In this document: piece by piece, positions 26,638 to 35,908 of the stretch
Numbering within the stretch: the first letter of the stretch is position 1
How the letters are laid out: each line of letters starts with the position of its first letter
Assembly (NCBI RefSeq): GCF_020447305.1
Contig: NZ_CP095732.1
Coordinates: forward strand, 2,016,501-2,080,500
Direction: 5' to 3'
DNA: 64,000 nucleotides
DNA from: Abyssibius alkaniclasticus
GTDB lineage: Bacteria > Pseudomonadota > Alphaproteobacteria > Rhodobacterales > Rhodobacteraceae
The notes under the pieces: generated by a model
Told to the model about the DNA's origin: nothing
Seen by the model: only the letters and a program-made list of their open reading frames with translations
Database searches by the model: none
Position numbers and translations under genes: made by a program

Positions 26638-26692
26638 TGGGTATTCCTCGATTTTTCGGGTTGGATTTGGATGTTCAAGCGTCTGATGGGAT

Positions 26693-27505
26693 TCAGCCAA
26701 AGGTAAACGCGCTTTCGACTGCTCCGAGCACGTGATCCTCCAGCGTTTTCACGCCTTTGTCGGCAAGGGCGGCCCCCGCGACAACATGCAGCGGAATCAG
26801 ATGTTCTTCGCGCGGGTTGGCATCGCGGGCACCAGGGGCGGCGTCCCACCGAGCCAGCATTTGATCACGCTCTGCTGGATCGGTGCGGGTGGCCGCATCG
26901 CTTAGCCAGCGGTCAAATTCCTGCCCGTTCACGGAATCGGTTGCACCACCCCGCATCGCATGCATCATTTTTTGCATGTTGTGATAGGTGTTGCCCGAAC
27001 CGATGATCAGAACACCTTCATCTCGCAACGGTGCCAGTGCCCGCCCGACCGCAATATGCGCAGTTGGGTCAAGATCACTTCGCAAGCTAAGCTGCACACA
27101 GGGAATGTCTGCCTGCGGAAAGGCCACCTTGAGCGGGATGAACACGCCGTGATCGTAACCGCGCGCCTCATCAACGGGGCAGGGGAACCCGGCCGCCTCG
27201 ACCAGCGTCTGCACCCTGTCGGACAGCGCGACATCGCCGGGCGCGGGCCAAGTCAGTTCGTAGGTGTGAGGTGGAAACCCGTTATAATCGAACAACAGCG
27301 ACGGGGCCGGGTTTTTCTGCACCGTAAATTGCGGCTCTTCCCAATGGCCTGAAATCACCAGCAACGCCTTGGGGGCTTCCGGCAATGACGCGGACACATC
27401 GGCAAGGAACTCGCGCTGCCGGTTCCAGGTTTCTGGCGGGTCCCAGTCCATGAAGAAACAGGGGCCTCCACCGTGTGGAATGAACATCGTTGGCATTCGG
27501 GTCAT
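26693..27505 (-). CDS. DODA-type (LigB family) extradiol ring-opening dioxygenase
   Basis: About 270 residues. MFIPHGGGPCFF starts with the conserved metal-binding His, ISGHWEEPQFTV carries the second, GYDHGVFIPLKV the catalytic HG, and GSGNTYHNM a further conserved site. The family (YgiD/DOPA dioxygenase) uses Fe(II) or Zn(II) to open catechol rings. I prefer ATG 27505 because AAAGGATG lies at the right distance; the frame also allows 27514. Its position in the cluster suggests removal of catechols or quinone precursors. Confidence 0.9.
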   Translation of the reverse strand: MTRMPTMFIPHGGGPCFFMDWDPPETWNRQREFLADVSASLPEAPKALLVISGHWEEPQFTVQKNPAPSLLFDYNGFPPHTYELTWPAPGDVALSDRVQTLVEAAGFPCPVDEARGYDHGVFIPLKVAFPQADIPCVQLSLRSDLDPTAHIAVGRALAPLRDEGVLIIGSGNTYHNMQKMMHAMRGGATDSVNGQEFDRWLSDAATRTDPAERDQMLARWDAAPGARDANPREEHLIPLHVVAGAALADKGVKTLEDHVLGAVESAFTFG

Positions 27506-27578
27506 GTACTGCATCCTTTCGTCTTTATTGCGAGCGAAGCCTGACGATCCAGCCCGCCTATGGTTGCTAAGATTCCGG

Positions 27579-27983
27579 TTACGCCGCGCTATTCAGCAAA
27601 TCACCGTAGGGCGATTTCTTTTCGCGAACCCGGTTTTGCGTCAGGAACGATATGATCAGTGCCGCCCATGCGATGATCGCCGGCGGCCAGCCCGGATCGC
27701 CCGCAGCTATATGCGCTGAAGCGGCCAGCAACAGGTGCCAGAACATCGCCGCATAGGCGAAATCGGACAGGAACGTCGACGGGCGCCAAAGGATGACTAC
27801 GGCCGCCACGATCTTTAGGATGGCCAACGGCCATATTATGTAGGTTGGGTACTTCAACAAGCCCTCATACATTCCCGCAACCATGTCATGCGCGGTGATG
27901 TAAAATGTCGCCCCGCCCAGATAGACCAACGCAACCAACCCGGTTGCCGCCCAGTATGTAATTTTCACAGATTTTTCGCTCAT
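27579..27983 (-). CDS. DoxX-family membrane protein
   Basis: 134 residues with four membrane helices: ITYWAATGLVALVYLGGAT, YIIWPLAILKIVAAVVIL, FAYAAMFWHLLLAASAHIA and AIIAWAALIISFL. This is the four-helix DoxX layout, whose members are linked to oxidoreductase pathways and quinone metabolism. It is the first gene of the minus-strand cluster and faces the HxlR gene across a short intergenic region. GGGGACGTCGAA provides the ribosome site. Confidence 0.85.
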   Translation of the reverse strand: MSEKSVKITYWAATGLVALVYLGGATFYITAHDMVAGMYEGLLKYPTYIIWPLAILKIVAAVVILWRPSTFLSDFAYAAMFWHLLLAASAHIAAGDPGWPPAIIAWAALIISFLTQNRVREKKSPYGDLLNSAA

Positions 27984-28136
27984 TTCGACGTCCCCTTTTT
28001 TTGTAATATTTGCCTGGGCATTCTTCCGAATGGCTCACCCTTGCTAGGTTTTGCTATTCGCTCTAGTATTATAAAGCGTCTTAGTTTTGAAAGAAAAGTA
28101 GGCACTGAAAAGTAACTGCCCTTGGAGAACCTCAAA
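27984..28136. promoter_or_regulatory. Divergent promoter region of DoxX cluster and HxlR gene
   Basis: This AT-rich gap separates the divergent cluster and regulator genes and must hold promoters for both. The octamer GAAAAGTA occurs twice in direct orientation at 28093-28100 and 28107-28114, 14 bp apart start to start, just upstream of the regulator. These could be half-sites for the HxlR protein, but no operator is proven from sequence. Confidence 0.4.
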
Positions 28137-28490
28137 ATGAAACAAACAACACCGCCCGCGTGTCCCATGGACTCCATTCTGCGCTTGCTGATGGGGCCGT
28201 GGACAACTTATATTCTCTGGGTCCTCAGCGATGGTGGGCCACAACGTTTCGGGGCGCTGAAACGGGCTGTACCGGGAATTTCAACCCGGGTGCTGACGGA
28301 GCGGTTGCGAATGTTGCAGACGGCCGGTGTGATCTGGCGCGATCAGACGCAAACGATCCCGCCCGCGGTCACCTATGGTTTAACAAAACGAGGCAACGAT
28401 CTGCGCCAAGTGCTGGAATCCTTGGGCGAAATCGCGCAGCGTTGGCAGGCCGAAGGCGCGTTTGGAACGGGCGACGTGGCGGCAGAATGA
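28137..28490 (+). CDS. HxlR-family transcriptional regulator
   Basis: 117 residues from ATG 28137; a TTG 15 bases earlier is also in frame, but GGAG lies 11 bases before the ATG. The winged-helix pattern CPMDSILRLLMGPWTTYILW, RFGALKRAVPGISTRVLTERL, LRMLQTAGVIWR, and VTYGLTKRGNDLRQVL is the HxlR signature. The first Cys in PPACPM sits where redox- or aldehyde-sensing members carry their reactive Cys. It very likely controls the divergent cluster. Confidence 0.92.
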   Translation: MKQTTPPACPMDSILRLLMGPWTTYILWVLSDGGPQRFGALKRAVPGISTRVLTERLRMLQTAGVIWRDQTQTIPPAVTYGLTKRGNDLRQVLESLGEIAQRWQAEGAFGTGDVAAE

Positions 28491-29175
28491 TCGATTCGAC
28501 GGTCTGCTGGTCCAGCAAAGCCGGTTCGTTCCGTCCCGCATCCTCCCAGTTCATTGACGGCGCAGCGAATGCCCGGACTGAATCTTGGGCTGTTGCAAGG
28601 TAGGGAATGACGGCTTCCGTGAAGTTACGCCGCGCCGCCGCGAATTCGATGCTGCTACAGCGAAGACGATTTGGATGTTCGCGTGAAATCCTGCTGCGGC
28701 AGCATCAGGCCGCTCAGTCCGCATAGCCGACCTCCGGCCGAGTAGGGATGCTGCGTAGAGCACAAACGACCGCTTCAGAGAAGCTGCGCTGCGGTATCCC
28801 TACCGCGCCTGATTGTCAGCTTTGGCCGCTCATGTTGGTTCAGGCTGATCGATCAGGACATCTCTGATGGGTCGAGTTCGGCATGGTCCCGGCGGAGAGT
28901 CCTACCGATTTGCGCGCGCGCAAAATTGACTCCTGTATTGACCGATGGTTGTGCGACATTGGAGCACAAGGGTGACGCGGGCGGGGAAGGTTTCGAAGCG
29001 GGTCAACAATAGGTCAACCTGCCTAACTACTTTGTTCCCCGTTTGGGCCCGTCCGCTGCGGTCGGCTGCGGCAAGGTGCGGTTAGAAAACGACGCCAGTT
29101 CAAGGGGTTACCGCGTAACCAGTTGAAATCAAAGGACAGGCGCCTTCCCGGAAGATTCGGCTCATAACCTGAGGG
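28491..29175. other. Region without a recognisable gene, probable prophage boundary
   Basis: 685 bases with only short, unconvincing open frames on either strand. Base composition and scattered GC-rich segments look like decayed sequence. Toward the right end (about 29156-29180) a stretch reading ATTCGGCTCATAACCTGAGG resembles the anticodon arm of a tRNA-Met gene, with no recognisable remainder of the tRNA. As the prophage recombinase genes start right after, this may be the attachment core. Confidence 0.4.
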
Positions 29176-29565
29176 TCACTGAACAGGACTGAGATGCTGC
29201 TGCGCCGCCCATTCTGATGGAAATGGTCCCAGCAGATCAGCTAGATTCAAATCCGACGCCTGCCGTCCCTTGATGATCGCCTCCACGATGTTGGGCGCCA
29301 ACAGGCTCAGGCGCAGCACTCGCGTCATGTAAGTAACCGCGATCTCTTCATGTTCGGCAAGTTCGGCGGTCGTCGCGAACTGCCCACTTTCCAGCATCCG
29401 CTTCCAGCGGAACGCGCGGGCCAGCGCCTTGACCAAGGTGTTGTCTATCTGGCGTTGGTTGGATGCCCCGTCCGGCAGCTGCATCTCCTTGCGGCCGCCT
29501 CGCTTCACGAGGCGGAACGGGATGTGCACTGTCACTGTTTCCGTCACTGGCGTCGCGCGGTTCAT
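29176..29565 (-). CDS. ParB/KorB-like HTH small protein associated with a serine recombinase
   Basis: 129 residues. TTAELAEHEEIAVTYMTRVL followed by RLSLLAPNIVEAIIKGRQ is the ParB/KorB-type helix-turn-helix. The N-terminal half (VTVHIPFRLVKRGGRKEMQL) is basic and probably beta-rich. Its start overlaps the stop of the serine recombinase gene (ATGA at 29562-29565), so it is co-translated, a layout often seen with large serine recombinases of this type. It may act as a recombination directionality or accessory factor; that role is inferred only from position. Confidence 0.75.
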   Translation of the reverse strand: MNRATPVTETVTVHIPFRLVKRGGRKEMQLPDGASNQRQIDNTLVKALARAFRWKRMLESGQFATTAELAEHEEIAVTYMTRVLRLSLLAPNIVEAIIKGRQASDLNLADLLGPFPSEWAAQQHLSPVQ

Positions 29566-30865
29566 GCCGCGTACCCCACTTCGGCCATCATTTCTCGTGC
29601 CAGACCGGTCAGACCGTCCATCCGGAGGCTAACACTCAGGCCATCGGTGCCGATATCGATCCGTTCGATCAACAGTGCGGCGATGCGTGCCTGCTCGGCG
29701 GGGAACAGTTCGTCCCACAGCGGATCAAGATGGGTTAGCGCGTCACGGGCGTTGGCCTCGGTGATATCGCCATCCTCCGAGCGGGCTGCTTTCCACGTTC
29801 CGGCCACGATTTCGGGCTGGCGGAACACGGCGCGGAGTTGATATATGACGGCGGCCTCGATTTCGCCTGCCGGAACACGGCCGACCGGACAAGAGCCCGC
29901 GCCGTGCTTCAGCACTGATTGACTGACGTAGTACCGGTACAGCCGACCGCCCTTGCGGGTGTGTGTCGGCGAGAAGGCCGCCCCGTCGGGGCCGTAGAGC
30001 AGACCTTTCAGCAGCGCAGGAGTGTCGGCGCGTGTGCGCGCGGCGCGCTTGCGGGGGCTTTCGGTCAGGATGGCGTGGACTTTGTCCCAGACATCCTTGT
30101 CGATGATGCCATCGTGCTCGCCGGGATAACTGTCGCCCTTGTGTACGGCCTCACCGATGTACGCGCGGTTGTTCAGCAGGCGATACAGGTACTTCTTGTC
30201 GATCCGGTTGCCACGGCTGGTCTGGATACCGCGCGCCGCCAGTTCCCGCGCCAATTCCGTGCCCGATCCGATCTCGATGAACCGGGCGAAGATCCAGCGG
30301 ATGTTGGCGGCATCGGCCTCCTTGATGACCAACTTTCGGTCCTTCACCTCGTAGCCCAGAGGTGGCACGCCACCCATCCACATGCCCTTCATACGGCTGG
30401 CGCGGACCTTGTCGCGGATGCGTTCGGCGGTTACCTCGCGTTCGAACTGGGCGAATGACAGCAGGATGTTCAGCGTAAGCCGCCCCATGGAGGTGGTGGT
30501 GTTGAAGGACTGAGTGACGGATACGAAGGTGACGCCATTGCGGTCAAACACCTCTACCAGCTTGGAAAAATCCATCAGTGAGCGCGACAAGCGGTCGATC
30601 TTGTACACGACGACCACGTCAACCAAGCCATCTTCGACATCGGCCAGCAGTCGTTTCAGGCCGGGTCGTTCCAGCGTGCCGCCGGAAATGCCGCCATCAT
30701 CATATTGATCGCGGACCAACACCCAGCCTTCTGACCGCTGACTGGCGATGTACGCCTCGCAGGCCTCTCGCTGGGCGTGGAGGCTGTTGAATTCTTGCTC
30801 AAGACCTTCCTCCGATGACTTCCGGGTATAGACGGCGCAGCGCAGTTTTCTGACGATGGGTTTGG

Positions 30866-30869
<4 letters not shown>
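29562..30869 (-). CDS. Large serine recombinase (site-specific integrase)
   Basis: 435 residues. The resolvase-type N-terminal catalytic domain has YTRKSSEEGLEQEFNSL with the nucleophilic Ser, DDGGISGGTLERPGLKRLL, and VYKIDRLSRSL. The recombinase domain follows (RGIQTSRGNRIDKKYLYRLL, AYIGEAVHKG), then a DNA-binding end with HTRKGGRLYRYYVSQS. It would integrate and excise the prophage by a serine-linked cut-and-rejoin. It is coupled at both ends to neighbours by ATGA overlaps (DUF2924 upstream, ParB-like HTH downstream). Confidence 0.93.
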
Positions 30870-31314
<445 letters not shown>

Positions 31315-31318
<4 letters not shown>

Positions 31319-31518
31319 GTGTTTCTCCGGTGAGTTGGAGTTGCATGACGCCATTCGTCGGCCGGATAGTGTAGGCAACTTTCTCTTCTATTCTCAGATA
31401 CCTCCGCCCGATCGCGCATCCGCAGGCGAACCAGCCCGATAGCCAGCAGGCCACACAAATCGGCACGGCGTTCCGCCGGGGTCATCTGGTCCGCTGGGAG
31501 TGGGTTGGGTCGTTTCAT
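31315..31518 (-). CDS. Small conserved hypothetical protein at the start of the recombinase unit
   Basis: 67 residues from ATG 31518. The core MTPAERRADLCGLLAIGLVR with LRMRDRAEV and a tail HATPTHRR is a pattern I associate with short proteins encoded just before DUF2924 and serine recombinase genes in alphaproteobacteria. Its stop overlaps the DUF2924 start (ATGA). No catalytic or binding motif is visible. A longer frame to 31554 exists, but the conserved part starts after the later Met. Confidence 0.6.
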
Positions 31519-31713
31519 GTCTCTGGCAGCCGTGATTGGTGATGTTGTTACCAATCAAAAGCCACCCCGAAGCCCCTTGTGGGACATGCCGCACCCTGTG
31601 GCTACCTATAAGCGCGAACAAGTAGTGAACATCACCTCTTGCGAAAGAAAGTTTCGTCAACGATTATCCGAGGTTGAATCAGGTAGAGAGCAAACATTCG
31701 TTGAGGTGATTTC
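31519..31713. promoter_or_regulatory. Divergent control region at the prophage left end
   Basis: 195 bp between the divergent recombinase unit and the 749-residue protein gene. It contains AT-rich stretches such as TTGTTACCAATCAAAAG near 31548 and should hold both promoters and, given the lack of a recognised repressor gene elsewhere, possibly the lysis/lysogeny control sites. No exact operator repeats were found by eye. Confidence 0.35.
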
Positions 31714-33963
31714 ATGGCGCGCAAAGCAATTCCGGTCGGTCCCAATATTCTTGCGTTGATCGAAGATGCGCGTATCGATCTTGCCCGAGCAGCACTTGCC
31801 GTCCGAGAGGGCGAAAACGAGCCAGATTTCGCCCTGCCAGATAACCCATCTGACCTGACAGATGACGATGCCGTGGAGGCGTTTCGGCTGGACCTCATCC
31901 AAACGCTCTCTGAATTTGATCAGGATGAACTGCGACCGGCAGAGCAGCGATCACGTAGAATTCGGGCGCTCGCAGACGGAAAGGGCGTGACCTCCCTCAC
32001 GACGATTATCAAGCAGCAACTCGATGATACGCAGTCGCAGGAGTTCGACCGACAACCAGACCAGATCTGCAGAAGCATTTGGACCTATCTCAATGCGCGC
32101 GAAACGTTTGAGGACGCGGAAAGCTTTCATTTTGCTCGACAATTTCGTGAGCACGGAAAGCTTTACGACGCCTTCGAGGTCGAGCTTGAAAATCATGTAG
32201 CCCTCGATGCGACCGCAATCGACGAGACGGCACTGGCGGCCAAGATCAAGGGGGTGCTCGAACTGAAACCCGAGATTTCCTGCACGGTGAAAGCGCTCGA
32301 TCTGCCCGCCACTGAAACACACGCCGCGTCCATCATGCTGATCGTCCGGCATGGCGGGCCGCTGTCCAGCGTCTATGACCATCGACACGACGGACGCAGG
32401 GGAACCATCTATTATCGACCACCCAACGAGGCGACGCTGATCTACACGCCATCGCTTCGTCAGATCGAGGTCTGTGCGGACAGCCCGGTGGTTCGCCAGA
32501 CAGTCAGCGACTCGTTCGCCGAAGTTGCCCTCGGCCACGACATCTCCCAGAAACCTCTGACCTGGAAGCGCTATAACCTCTCGCGGTTTCGTACCTCGCT
32601 TCGTCTGCAGCCGCCGGAAATCGATGGCTATGCATTCGCGTTTGCCCGCGTCGTGGAAGCCGAGATCCGGCTCGGGATCTGGCGCCGCAAGCTGCAACTG
32701 AAGGTCGCCGTCGATGACGACATTGAAGAGGTGGCGGACAAGTATCTGGGGACCAGAAACATATTCCGCCGTGCCGAAGCTTTCAGTCGGATTGCCATTG
32801 CTGTCGCCTACAACCGCGTCGGCGATGACAAGGAGCGGGCGCTCAATCTCACGATCTCCGGCACGAAGAGCTGTAACCTGCAAAGCAAGACGGATCCCGA
32901 AGAGCGCGCCCTGGGATTCGCTCTCTTGAAAGAATGGGGGATCCTGAGCGCATTCCGGCAGATCGCGCCCGATGACCTTCAGGCAATCTTCCCCCAACTG
33001 GTGCAACTCCATGACCGCGTTGAAGATGACGTCAGCGGAGGATACTTGCTGGAACTCGGGCTCGACGCCAGTCGCCTGATCGAGGGTGGGCTGCTTGAGC
33101 GCCGCGACCGTCAGGATGTGGTCCTGATCGACGATGACGGCCTCGACGGGGAAGGCACCGTGAAGCCGTCGGCGACAGAGGGCATGGTCAACACGGTGGG
33201 CCCGTTCGGCGAGGACGCAGGCAAGCGACCGGTGTCGGATGTCGAGATGTTCGCGATTAACGGCCAATGGCTTCACGAGACCCTCATGCGGCTGATAAAG
33301 CCGCTCTTGAGCAAGCGAACAGCCCAGATCCTAGACCCGGACCTGACCCTGCTCGGCGCAATGCAGGTGGATGGTGCCGAGGTGCCCGTCTATTTCGCCA
33401 GGCGCCTGAATGACCCGAAAACTGCCCAAAGGCTTGACCTGGCCTTGCGCGCGCGGAACACAGCTGGCGTCGGCATCATCCTCGCGGCCAGTGAGGAAAT
33501 GCCATCGCATCTCGGCTCCAACGTGGTTGTGCCACTTCTGTCCCATCTCGCATCGGCGGACGAGGAGATCCTGTTCGCCCGCGACGGCATCGAACTCGCA
33601 TATCGAAACAACCTTTCGCTCGCACGCGGGGGCGTGTCACCGCGGGTTGTCCGGACAGGTGCGCAGTCTGGCACCCTGTTCATTCCAGGCAAGGAGCCGC
33701 TGCACCTCACCGGGAACGATCAACTTACAATCTTCGAACGCCTTGTTGTCGCCGCCGGGAAAGGCAGCCCCGATATTCAGGTCAAAGCGCTGATGGAAGG
33801 CTTCGAATCCAGAAGCCCCCAACAGACGTTCCGGAAGAATACGTGGGACAGCATCCGGGACGTCTATATCGGCAAGGGTGCAAAGAATGGCTACTGGCGT
33901 CTGATGCTCGCCGGGCAACCGACCGAAGGTGTCTCCGATGCGCTGGTCGAAGGGCCCGTCTAA
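31714..33963 (+). CDS. Large hypothetical protein (749 residues) at the prophage left end
   Basis: 749 residues from ATG with TGAGGTGA upstream. It is soluble; I recognise no family. The first 180 residues are acidic and helical. The middle (about 180-480) has strand-rich segments such as ASIMLIVRHGGPLSSVYDHR and ALNLTISGTKSCNLQSKTDP. The region 430-500 has acidic loops (VVLIDDDGLDGEG). The C-terminal 90 residues, PLHLTGNDQLTIFERLVVAA, then RSPQQTFRKNTWDSIRDVYIG, resemble a winged-helix. It is divergent from the recombinase unit and faces the replication genes. It could be a regulator or a defence protein; the sequence does not decide. Confidence 0.6.
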   Translation: MARKAIPVGPNILALIEDARIDLARAALAVREGENEPDFALPDNPSDLTDDDAVEAFRLDLIQTLSEFDQDELRPAEQRSRRIRALADGKGVTSLTTIIKQQLDDTQSQEFDRQPDQICRSIWTYLNARETFEDAESFHFARQFREHGKLYDAFEVELENHVALDATAIDETALAAKIKGVLELKPEISCTVKALDLPATETHAASIMLIVRHGGPLSSVYDHRHDGRRGTIYYRPPNEATLIYTPSLRQIEVCADSPVVRQTVSDSFAEVALGHDISQKPLTWKRYNLSRFRTSLRLQPPEIDGYAFAFARVVEAEIRLGIWRRKLQLKVAVDDDIEEVADKYLGTRNIFRRAEAFSRIAIAVAYNRVGDDKERALNLTISGTKSCNLQSKTDPEERALGFALLKEWGILSAFRQIAPDDLQAIFPQLVQLHDRVEDDVSGGYLLELGLDASRLIEGGLLERRDRQDVVLIDDDGLDGEGTVKPSATEGMVNTVGPFGEDAGKRPVSDVEMFAINGQWLHETLMRLIKPLLSKRTAQILDPDLTLLGAMQVDGAEVPVYFARRLNDPKTAQRLDLALRARNTAGVGIILAASEEMPSHLGSNVVVPLLSHLASADEEILFARDGIELAYRNNLSLARGGVSPRVVRTGAQSGTLFIPGKEPLHLTGNDQLTIFERLVVAAGKGSPDIQVKALMEGFESRSPQQTFRKNTWDSIRDVYIGKGAKNGYWRLMLAGQPTEGVSDALVEGPV

Positions 33964-34043
33964 CGTCGGTCTAACATGCGCCGGGAGACGGTCTAACAAA
34001 TCGTTGATTATTGGAAAGGCTCACTCATCAGAGGAGCACTTCC

Positions 34044-34289
34044 ATGCCGACTCCCGATACTTCCCGCCAGCCCGCCCAGATGAGCTGGGCCGGTGGCGCA
34101 AAATCAAAACCCAACCCTTTGAGCCCGGAATGGCGCTGCACGCGCTGTGACAAGCTGCTCGGCGTCTGCCGGGACGGCCGCATGCACCTGCGTTTCGCGC
34201 GGGGCCACGAGTATTTCGTTGGCTTTCCGGTCGTGGCCACCTGTCGGGGCTGCGGAACGCTGAACCAGGCGCAATCACCTGCGCGCTAA
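34044..34289 (+). CDS. Com-like zinc-finger protein
   Basis: 81 residues from ATG 34044 with GAGGAGC upstream. WRCTRCDKLLGVC and VVATCRGCGTLNQ contribute two CxxC pairs about 40 residues apart, the pattern of the phage Mu Com translational regulator that exposes the start of mom. Phage zinc fingers of this type often sit near DNA-modification genes; here two methyltransferase genes occur about 11 kb downstream. A regulatory role on them is inference. Confidence 0.7.
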   Translation: MPTPDTSRQPAQMSWAGGAKSKPNPLSPEWRCTRCDKLLGVCRDGRMHLRFARGHEYFVGFPVVATCRGCGTLNQAQSPAR

Positions 34290-34388
34290 GGCGCGCATCT
34301 CACCAATTTCCTGAAATCGCAGAGACGCACGACGTCCTGACCTGGCCACGAAAAGGCGCTGGACGCCTGGCCGCAAGGCAGGCGTCCA

Positions 34389-35111
34389 ATGTCTATCGCG
34401 TGGCACGAGATCCGTGATCACCTCATGTTTTCTTCATCAACTCTCGGTTTTCAAAACACCTTCGATGCTCTGCGGCGCAGCAGCGAACTGCTCGCACATT
34501 TCGCTGATCCCGCCGCTTTGCTGGACACGCTGCACGTCGGTGGCCGTGCGCCGGACGAGAAAAACCAGCTGCTGGTCGCGCTGGTCAGGGTCGCGCAGTC
34601 TGGTGGCGAGACCGCCGATTGTGCCCTGACGCTGATGCTGCTGGCGCTCTGGCCGGGGCTGGATGCCGTTCGGCGCAGATCGATCTGGCGCAGGATCGGC
34701 ACCGGCGACGAGATTGCATCCGAAATCCTTGCACGAGCTTCCGAGGCCATTCGGGGTCTGGATCTGCAGCGCGTCAATTGGATCGCGGCAACCATCCTGC
34801 GGAACATCGAGCGGGACCTGATCAGAACGCGTCAACGCGAGGACAGGCACCAGAGCCTGCGCTGTGAGGCCGATACCAACGAAATCCCGGCCGACGGTGA
34901 GGTGCTGTCGGGTGACGCCATTCCCGAACTGCTCCACCGCGATCTCGTCCGCATCGTCGGCACGGATGCGGATCTGGTGATCCGTGTGGCCATCGACGGG
35001 TTCTCTCAATCCGAGGTCGCGACCGAACTGGGGCTGTCTGAGGCGGCGACGCGCAAACGCTATCAGCGGGCGACCCGGCGTCTGCGCGACGTCCTGCAAG
35101 AATTTCGCTGA
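34389..35111 (+). CDS. Sigma-70-like regulator
   Basis: 240 residues. The last 60 (LVIRVAIDGFSQSEVATELG then LSEAATRKRYQRATRRLRDV) form a sigma region 4-type helix-turn-helix. The middle (LDLQRVNWIAATILRNIERD, LIRTRQREDRHQ) resembles region 2 helices of ECF-like factors but is not a perfect match. Phages often carry such factors to control late or lysis genes. The gene is followed by a run of phage genes in the same direction. Confidence 0.65.
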   Translation: MSIAWHEIRDHLMFSSSTLGFQNTFDALRRSSELLAHFADPAALLDTLHVGGRAPDEKNQLLVALVRVAQSGGETADCALTLMLLALWPGLDAVRRRSIWRRIGTGDEIASEILARASEAIRGLDLQRVNWIAATILRNIERDLIRTRQREDRHQSLRCEADTNEIPADGEVLSGDAIPELLHRDLVRIVGTDADLVIRVAIDGFSQSEVATELGLSEAATRKRYQRATRRLRDVLQEFR

Positions 35112-35195
35112 TCGGGTGTCCCGATCCCTGCGGTGCGGTGGCTTTTCCCATTCAGACGCCACCGCGCGCCCCACTCAAACCGAAAGTCGACCCGC

Positions 35196-35456
35196 ATGAT
35201 CCGCAAAGCCGACCTCTTGTCCGCAGACCTCAAGCGCATCCCCGGCCTCTACCGCCGCTGGGAGCTGCCGGAAATCCTGAAGAACCAGCGTGCATACCGC
35301 ATCGAGAATGCCGGTGCCCACCAGGATGGGACGCCTCTCGTGGCGGTCTACGCCGACGCCGACACGGGTCAGCCGGACGACCAGCACAACGCCTCAAACC
35401 AAGACACCGAAGCGGTCTCGGTCCCCGCTGGGACGATGTCGCGGCGGCCTGAGTAG
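35196..35456 (+). CDS. Hypothetical phage protein
   Basis: 86 residues from ATG 35196: IRKADLLSADLKRIPGLYRR and WELPEILKNQRAYRIENAGA look like two amphipathic helices followed by a strand, then a low-complexity polar tail (DADTGQPDDQHNASNQDTEA). It is short and has no named domain. Its place between the sigma-like factor and the next small genes, all plus strand, supports a real early phage gene. Confidence 0.5.
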   Translation: MIRKADLLSADLKRIPGLYRRWELPEILKNQRAYRIENAGAHQDGTPLVAVYADADTGQPDDQHNASNQDTEAVSVPAGTMSRRPE

Positions 35457-35474
35457 AGGCGAAAGGAGGAGATC

Positions 35475-35864
35475 ATGTTCATGGGAACCACACCCTTTAT
35501 TACGGTTCGCGCCAGCCGACCGCTTTCCGAGATCGAGTTCTGCGCCTGGGTGGCGCAAGCCGTTCCCGGCGACCGGCTGGAATACCATCGCGGCTTTCTG
35601 GTGCTCGACATCTTCCCTGTGTTTTCAGGGCTGCCGGATGCGGCGCGGGCCGAATTGAGCAGGCTTGGATCGCGGGCCTTCTGGGCCGCTGAACTTGGTC
35701 TCGTGCATCTCGTGCAGGAGCGCGTGGGCCCGGATCAGTTCGCCTACATCGCCGTCGCCCGGCCCAAGCCCAAAGCCGCTGCCGTCTCGCTGTCCGAGCT
35801 GCTGCTCGCCGAACAGGGCGAGCCCTGCGACGCCACCGGTTCGAGACGCAGGGCGAGCGCGTGA
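35475..35864 (+). CDS. Hypothetical phage protein
   Basis: 129 residues with a strong ribosome site (AAAGGAGGAGATC). It has an alpha/beta pattern around TTPFITVRASRPLSEIEFCA and LEYHRGFLVLDIFPVF, followed by the helix LPDAARAELSRLGSRAFWAA. I do not recognise the family. The next gene begins just beyond its stop, and both probably belong to the early phage operon. Confidence 0.55.
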   Translation: MFMGTTPFITVRASRPLSEIEFCAWVAQAVPGDRLEYHRGFLVLDIFPVFSGLPDAARAELSRLGSRAFWAAELGLVHLVQERVGPDQFAYIAVARPKPKAAAVSLSELLLAEQGEPCDATGSRRRASA

Positions 35865-35908
35865 TGCCCGCATTTCAATCCCTTTTCACCGATCACGGAG
35901 ACCATTTC

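Noticed and set aside
31951-33276. 441-codon minus-strand open frame inside the 749-residue gene
   Set aside because: It lies wholly inside a longer plus-strand gene that has a good ribosome site and normal codon pattern; the product has no motif.
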